Translations under genes and position numbers: made by a program
Shown here: piece after piece, positions 4,606-5,536 of the stretch
Layout of the letters: every line of letters starts with the position of its first letter
Position numbering within the stretch: position 1 is the first letter of the stretch
Assembly (NCBI GenBank): GCA_030831375.1
Contig: JAURLF010000033.1
Span: 1-5,536, forward strand
DNA from: Gaiellales bacterium
GTDB lineage: Bacteria > Actinomycetota > Thermoleophilia > Gaiellales > F1-60-MAGs149
Direction: 5' to 3'
Length of the DNA: 5,536 nucleotides
Notes under the pieces: model-generated
Seen by the model: only the letters and a program-made list of their open reading frames with translations
The model's database searches: none
Told to the model about the DNA's origin: nothing

Positions 4606-5536
4606 GTGGGGGTGTTCTCCGATCCGCGCTGGTTCGACCGAGACGCGGCCGTGGAGCGCGCCGACCTCGTCTGCCGCGCCGTGCCGCAGGAGGACGGCTC
4701 GTACCTGCGCCACGCGTCCACGCAGTCGGGCGCCGAACTCGACGTCGCGACCTTCCGCGTCGCCGAGGGCCCGCTGACCGGTCGCCATGCGGGCCTGCTG
4801 ATCTGGCCGCCGCGCCGGGACGGCGACCTCGAGCGCGTGCTCGGCCCGCTCGCCCGCGTCGACGACCTCGAGGAGCTCGAGCGGGCCCTCGCCGGCGCGG
4901 CGGTTCGGTGTCGGCTTGAGACGAGTCCGTTCGGCGAGCTCGAGGTGCGCAAGGTGCTCGAGGTCGTCGCCGACGTGCCCGTCCCCGAGCCGACGGGCCC
5001 GGTGCCGCCCGCCGTCCCCGACGGGCTCCTCCCCGAGCGCCCCGCCGACGCCCCGCCCGTCCGCGTCCAGGTCATCCGGGACGCAGCGCAGGTCAAGGAG
5101 GCCGCTGAGCTGCTCGCCGGCGCGACCGTGCTCGCCCTCGACATCGAGACGGCCTGCACGCGGCTGCCGCCGGAGCAGCGTGAGGAGCGGGACGCGTTCG
5201 AGCCGTGGAACGGCACCGTGCGGCTCGCGCAGGTCGCCGCCCCGACGCCCGACGGGGGCCTCGCCGCGATCGTGATCGACTGCTGGGACGCCGACCCCCT
5301 GCCGGTGCTGCGCCTCCTCGGCGAGCCGGGGCGGACCGTGCTCGCCCACAACGCCAAGTTCGAGCAGAGCTGGATCGCGTACCGCTGGGGCATCGAGTTT
5401 CCGGACGTGGTGGACACGATGGCGTGGTGGACCGTCGTCGCGGGGCACCTCGCCGCCGCCGGCCACGAGCACGGGGTGGAGGACGCGCGTCTCGTCAGCC
5501 TCGCGGACCGCTTCGTCGGCGTCGAGCTCGACAAGA
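4606..5536 (+). CDS. DEDD-type 3'-5' exonuclease domain protein (3' end beyond window)
   Basis: An open frame without a stop runs from GTG 4606 to the right edge, giving 310 residues. Residues 1 to about 122 match no family I recognise: mixed alpha/beta character, starting GVFSDPRWFDRDAAVERADL, with an acidic helical stretch VDDLEELERALAGA. A proline-rich linker follows (124-152). From about 153 it is an RNase D/DNA polymerase I proofreading-type domain. Exo I is LALDIETA with metal ligands Asp179 and Glu181. A strand FEPWNGTVRLAQVA follows. Exo II is VLAHNAKFEQSWI, with Asn249 and Glu253 where Asp is usual, then DVVDTMAWW. SLADRFVGVELDK at the edge resembles the segment before Exo III, which lies outside. 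It likely removes nucleotides from DNA or RNA 3' ends. GTG 4570 and 4612 are other possible starts; 4606 is chosen for its distance to the -10 box. It could be a stand-alone exonuclease or the front of a larger protein. Confidence 0.85.
   Translation, partial: MGVFSDPRWFDRDAAVERADLVCRAVPQEDGSYLRHASTQSGAELDVATFRVAEGPLTGRHAGLLIWPPRRDGDLERVLGPLARVDDLEELERALAGAAVRCRLETSPFGELEVRKVLEVVADVPVPEPTGPVPPAVPDGLLPERPADAPPVRVQVIRDAAQVKEAAELLAGATVLALDIETACTRLPPEQREERDAFEPWNGTVRLAQVAAPTPDGGLAAIVIDCWDADPLPVLRLLGEPGRTVLAHNAKFEQSWIAYRWGIEFPDVVDTMAWWTVVAGHLAAAGHEHGVEDARLVSLADRFVGVELDK

Noticed and set aside
3671..4777. A 368-codon + strand frame overlapping the deacetylase, HIT and exonuclease genes
   Set aside because: It crosses three supported genes in other frames, and its product is repetitive Arg/Ala-rich sequence without motifs.
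4426..5472. A 348-codon - strand frame (and a 311-codon one at 4599-5534) opposite the exonuclease gene
   Set aside because: The + strand frame contains ordered DEDD exonuclease motifs, whereas the - strand products are Arg/Ser/Ala-rich with none.
4606..5536. DNA polymerase I start
   Set aside because: The exonuclease motifs fit, but the preceding 150 residues do not show the aspartate-rich 5'-nuclease motifs, and no polymerase domain is visible within the window.
1..5536. CRISPR array, insertion sequence, tRNA, rRNA or attachment site
   Set aside because: No regularly spaced repeats, transposase motifs, terminal inverted repeats or tRNA-like sequence were seen on either strand.

Overview
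The window is very GC-rich and gene-dense. It has strong G/C preference at third codon positions, GTG starts and short intergenic gaps. Gene content and sequence style suggest a high-GC actinobacterium, possibly of the Thermoleophilia/Solirubrobacterales type. That placement is inferred from protein flavour and promoter style; no rRNA or other phylogenetic marker is present. I see no mobile element, CRISPR array, tRNA or rRNA.

Layout, left to right. (1) The 3' end of a PfkB-type sugar kinase on the + strand, ending at 329. (2) A 110-nt gap holding a possible -10 box, a GC-rich hairpin and a purine-rich ribosome-binding region. (3) guaB3 (440-1600), an IMP dehydrogenase-family protein without CBS domains. 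It is followed after 4 nt by guaA (1605-3140), GMP synthase. The pair reads as a compact guanine-nucleotide operon that could carry IMP through XMP to GMP. (4) A membrane-anchored polysaccharide deacetylase (3186-4142), probably acting on cell-wall polymers. (5) On the - strand, a HIT-family nucleotide-binding protein (4139-4549). It is convergent with the deacetylase and shares a single CTAG that supplies both stop codons. (6) A 56-nt divergent promoter interval, then a + strand gene running off the right edge (from about 4606). It encodes a DEDD-type 3'-5' exonuclease domain behind an unrecognised N-terminal region and a proline-rich linker.

Most of the window is ordinary chromosomal housekeeping sequence, and I see no clearly new multi-gene system. 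Four points deserve attention. The GuaB3 looks like the catalytically complete cyanobacterial type, not the mycobacterial type. A TAnnnT-like box sits 6-7 nt upstream of the start codon at three genes, suggesting leaderless mRNAs. The convergent gene pair overlaps in a palindromic stop. The exonuclease has a novel-looking N-terminal half and Glu where Asp is usual in Exo II.
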